From contig NC_059073.1 in NCBI RefSeq assembly GCF_020497125.1, forward strand, positions 12,917,225-12,981,224: a stretch of 64,000 nucleotides of DNA, written 5' to 3'. This stretch comes from Mauremys mutica (Eukaryota; Chordata; Testudines; Geoemydidae). The notes beneath the pieces are model-generated. The model ran no database searches. It saw only the letters and a program-made list of their open reading frames with translations, and was not told the DNA's origin. How positions within the stretch are numbered: the first letter of the stretch is position 1; each line of letters starts with the position of its first letter. The position numbers were made by a program, and so were the translations under genes. Below, in pieces: positions 61,866-64,000 of the stretch.

Positions 61866-64000
61866 GTTCTTCTTCAAGTGATTGCTCCTATGCATTCCAG
61901 TTAGGTGTGCGCGCCACGCGTGCACGGCTCTCCGGAACATTTTTACCCTAGCAACTCCGGCGGGCCGGCTGGGCGCCCCCTGGAGTGGCACCGCTATGGC
62001 GCCGGATACCCTAGCCGGCCCGTCCACTTCTCAGTTCCTTCTTACCGCCCGTGACGGCCAGTTGGAACAGTGGAGTGCTCTCTCACCTCCACAGCCCTAG
62101 CATTTCTCCATCTCTTCAGTGTATATAGTTGGTTAACTTAGTTTAGTTGTTAGATTAGTTGAATAAGTTTAGTTGTTATAGTATAGTAAGGGAATTAGAG
62201 GGGTTAGCCCCTCTTCTTCCACAACCGGTGCGGGCTCATGCCCAAGGCACCGGGGTTTAAGCCCTGTGCGGCTTGCCAGCGGCACATGCCCATCGGCGAC
62301 CCGCACGACTCCTGCCTGCGCTGCCTTGGGGAATCTCATAGAACAGATAAGTGCCCGATTTGCACGGCGTTTAAGCCGCGCACGAGAAAGGAGCGAGACT
62401 CTCGCCTTAAACAGCTCCTTACGGAGTTGGCACTTCAGCCTCCCGCTCCATCCCCGGCGCCGCCGAAACCGTCCTCGGCGTGCAGCGCACCAGCGGCACC
62501 GAGCCGTCCCAGTACCGACGCAGCTAAAGAGTCGCAGACGGCACCGAAGTCCTGGCACCGTTCCCTCTCCCCACAGAGGAAGCGGAAGACGGCGCACGCG
62601 GCTCCTAAGCCTTCAACTTCGGGACAGCTTACCCAGCCATCACCGGCACCTCCGGCACCGGCTGTGGTAGTGCACAAGTCGTGCACGGTTCCGTTGACTC
62701 CGGCACCTCAAGAGCCGTCGAGTCCGGTACCTCCCTGCTCCCCGGTGCCGACCGCGGTCGAGCTGCATCTCCCGTCCACGCCTGAGACATTCGCGACGGC
62801 GAGAGAGCTTATTGAGCTTATTGAGCTCGCAGAGGCACCGAGCCTCCGGCCCCCAGCACCACCGGTGCGGGCTGTTCAGTCGGTGGGCAAGCCGGCAATG
62901 ATGCAGCCCCTGACCCCCGACAGACGGGATGGACGACGCTCCAAGCCTCGGACCCGGTCCCGATCCAGGCAACGGTCGCCGTCTCGTCGATCCCGATCCC
63001 GGCACCGATCTCCGTCTCGGTACCGCTCCCCGTCCTGGCACCGGTCGCAGTCCCGGTACCGCTCAGTATCGCGGTACTGGTCGCACTCCCGGCGACGCTC
63101 ACGGTCCCGGTCACCGGACCGACGGTACCATCGGAGGTCCAGCTCCCGGTACCGATCTCGACATCGCGACTCCCGAAGCCGCTCTCGTCACCGACGATCG
63201 AGGTCACGCTACCGAGGTCCCGGTACCGAAATGGTCAACGGTCCAGATCTCCATCCTGGCACCGTGACGGCCGGCACCGATCCTCGGCACCGTCTGGGGA
63301 CAAGCTGCCTCCTTCCACGGCGCACTCCATCAGCGCCTCTGCCCCCCCGTGGCCTTCGTGTCAGCCATCCGTCGCCTCCCAGGCGGGCAGCGGAACAGAT
63401 CTCCGGGCTGCCACCCAGAGCCAGGACCTTGGACCTCAGCAGTGGGGTTTTTGGGTCCCCTGGGCCTACCATGAGCCCCAAGGGCTCCCCTTTCCCCAGT
63501 GCCCAGTGGGTGCTGAACGCAGGGTGCCAGAGGCCACGGTGAGCAGGCCTCCCCCAACACCACCGGGGGAGACCCTGTCGCCATCAGATCCCGCATTGCA
63601 TCCGGGGCACGATTCAACTTCCCAAGCCCCGGAGCAGCCACCGGCAGAGGTGGTGGTACAGACTCTGTCTTCGTCTTCCTCTCCGGATGAGGCGGTGGCG
63701 GGTGCCGCTACGGCGGACCCTCCCCCGATTGACCTGCGGGCCCACCAGGACCTTCTTCGCAGGGTGGCAAAAGCCATTGACCTCCCGGTGGCGGAGGTCC
63801 CGGAAGACGAAGACCCGGTGACCAACGTCATCGGCGCGGAGGCCCCAATGCGGGTGGCCCTCCCGTTTATTAAGACAATATAGAAAAATGCCACTACCAT
63901 CTGGCAGTCGCCGGCGTCCGTCCCTCCTACTGCAAGGGGCGTTGAACATAAATACTCGGTCCCCCCACGGGATACGAGTATCTGTACACGCATCCCGCTC
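61866..64000 (+). mobile_element. DIRS retrotransposon, younger copy, 5' part; continues past the window
   Basis: The left terminus ttcttcttcaagtgattgct (61869-61888) is related to those of the two older DIRS copies. A leader with ttagtttagttgttagatta-type text (62130-62180) precedes the Gag frame. CpG-rich and little decayed compared with the copies at 41415-49640. RT, RNase H and recombinase would lie beyond position 64000. Confidence 0.85.
62238..63883 (+). pseudogene. DIRS Gag-like ORF1 with zinc-finger-like N-terminus and SR-rich domain, broken twice
   Basis: Starts MPKAPGFKPCAACQRHMPIG. The Cys/His pattern CAAC, H-D-S-CLRC, H-R-T-DKCPIC over residues about 11-42 looks like a nucleic-acid-binding zinc finger. 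A Pro/Ala/Ser-rich linker follows, then an Arg/Ser repeat domain (about residues 230-325) like that of SR splicing factors. The first frame runs to 63542, but text past about 63212 reads as the natural continuation (SRYRNGQRSRSPSWHRD) in another frame, so a one-base loss is likely near there. That frame gives DLRAHQDLLRRVAKAIDLPV, then PMRVALPFIKTI and a TAG at 63881-63883. Beyond the TAG, ATTIWQSPASVPPTARGVEH continues the Gag. Two lesions make this copy non-functional. The gag/pol junction is outside the window. Confidence 0.8.

Overview
The window is nuclear DNA of a vertebrate, most likely a turtle or another non-avian sauropsid. Two host genes can be read, embedded in repeats: CR1 LINEs with (TTCTTATG)n-type tails, L2-like and RTE-like LINEs, a Penelope-like element, DIRS tyrosine-recombinase retrotransposons, MIR/CORE-type SINEs and many hAT-like MITEs. 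CR1, DIRS and Penelope together fit Testudines well. That assignment is inference; no species can be named from sequence alone.

Positions 1-51925 (+ strand) hold the 3' part of PTK2 (focal adhesion kinase, FAK). Nine constitutive coding exons encode 375 residues that end at the natural stop (51088-51090). If the C terminus is set to mammalian residue 1052, all known landmarks fall in place without a gap: Ser722, Ser732, Ser843, Tyr861, Ser910, Tyr925 and Met693. Met693 is the start of FRNK, so the complete FRNK reading frame (360 codons) lies here. A 9-nt microexon at 38118-38126 encodes Pro-Trp-Arg, the known neuronal FAK+ insert. The introns are large and full of transposons.

Positions 55582-58445 (- strand) hold a complete four-exon RPLP1 gene (ribosomal stalk protein P1, 113 aa) with a CpG-island promoter, CCAAT boxes, a TATA-like box and a 5' oligopyrimidine tract. 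It converges on PTK2 across about 3.6 kb. As far as I know this pair is not linked in human or chicken, so the junction deserves checking.

Mobile DNA: a 2.1-kb non-autonomous DNA transposon with internal repeats (5617-7752); hAT-like MITEs, two with clear 8-bp target duplications (9880-10198, 18931-19040); a CR1 nested in an older L2-like LINE (12500-16790); an RTE-like tail (19208-19810); a young CR1 with an open 991-codon ORF2 and the SGNH-esterase part of ORF1, nested in a hAT MITE (21671-25946); a Penelope fragment with a GIY-YIG domain (26940-27640) next to a hammerhead-ribozyme-like motif (27893-27931); two decayed DIRS elements (41415-49640); and the 5' end of a younger DIRS with an SR-rich Gag (61866-64000), inserted in an old CR1-like LINE. 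A G-rich minisatellite of about 91-bp units lies at 59205-59815 behind the RPLP1 promoter.

The most notable unlisted structures are the PWR microexon, an 88-bp-armed palindrome of hammerhead-like units (2529-2704), and the unexpected PTK2-RPLP1 neighbourhood.
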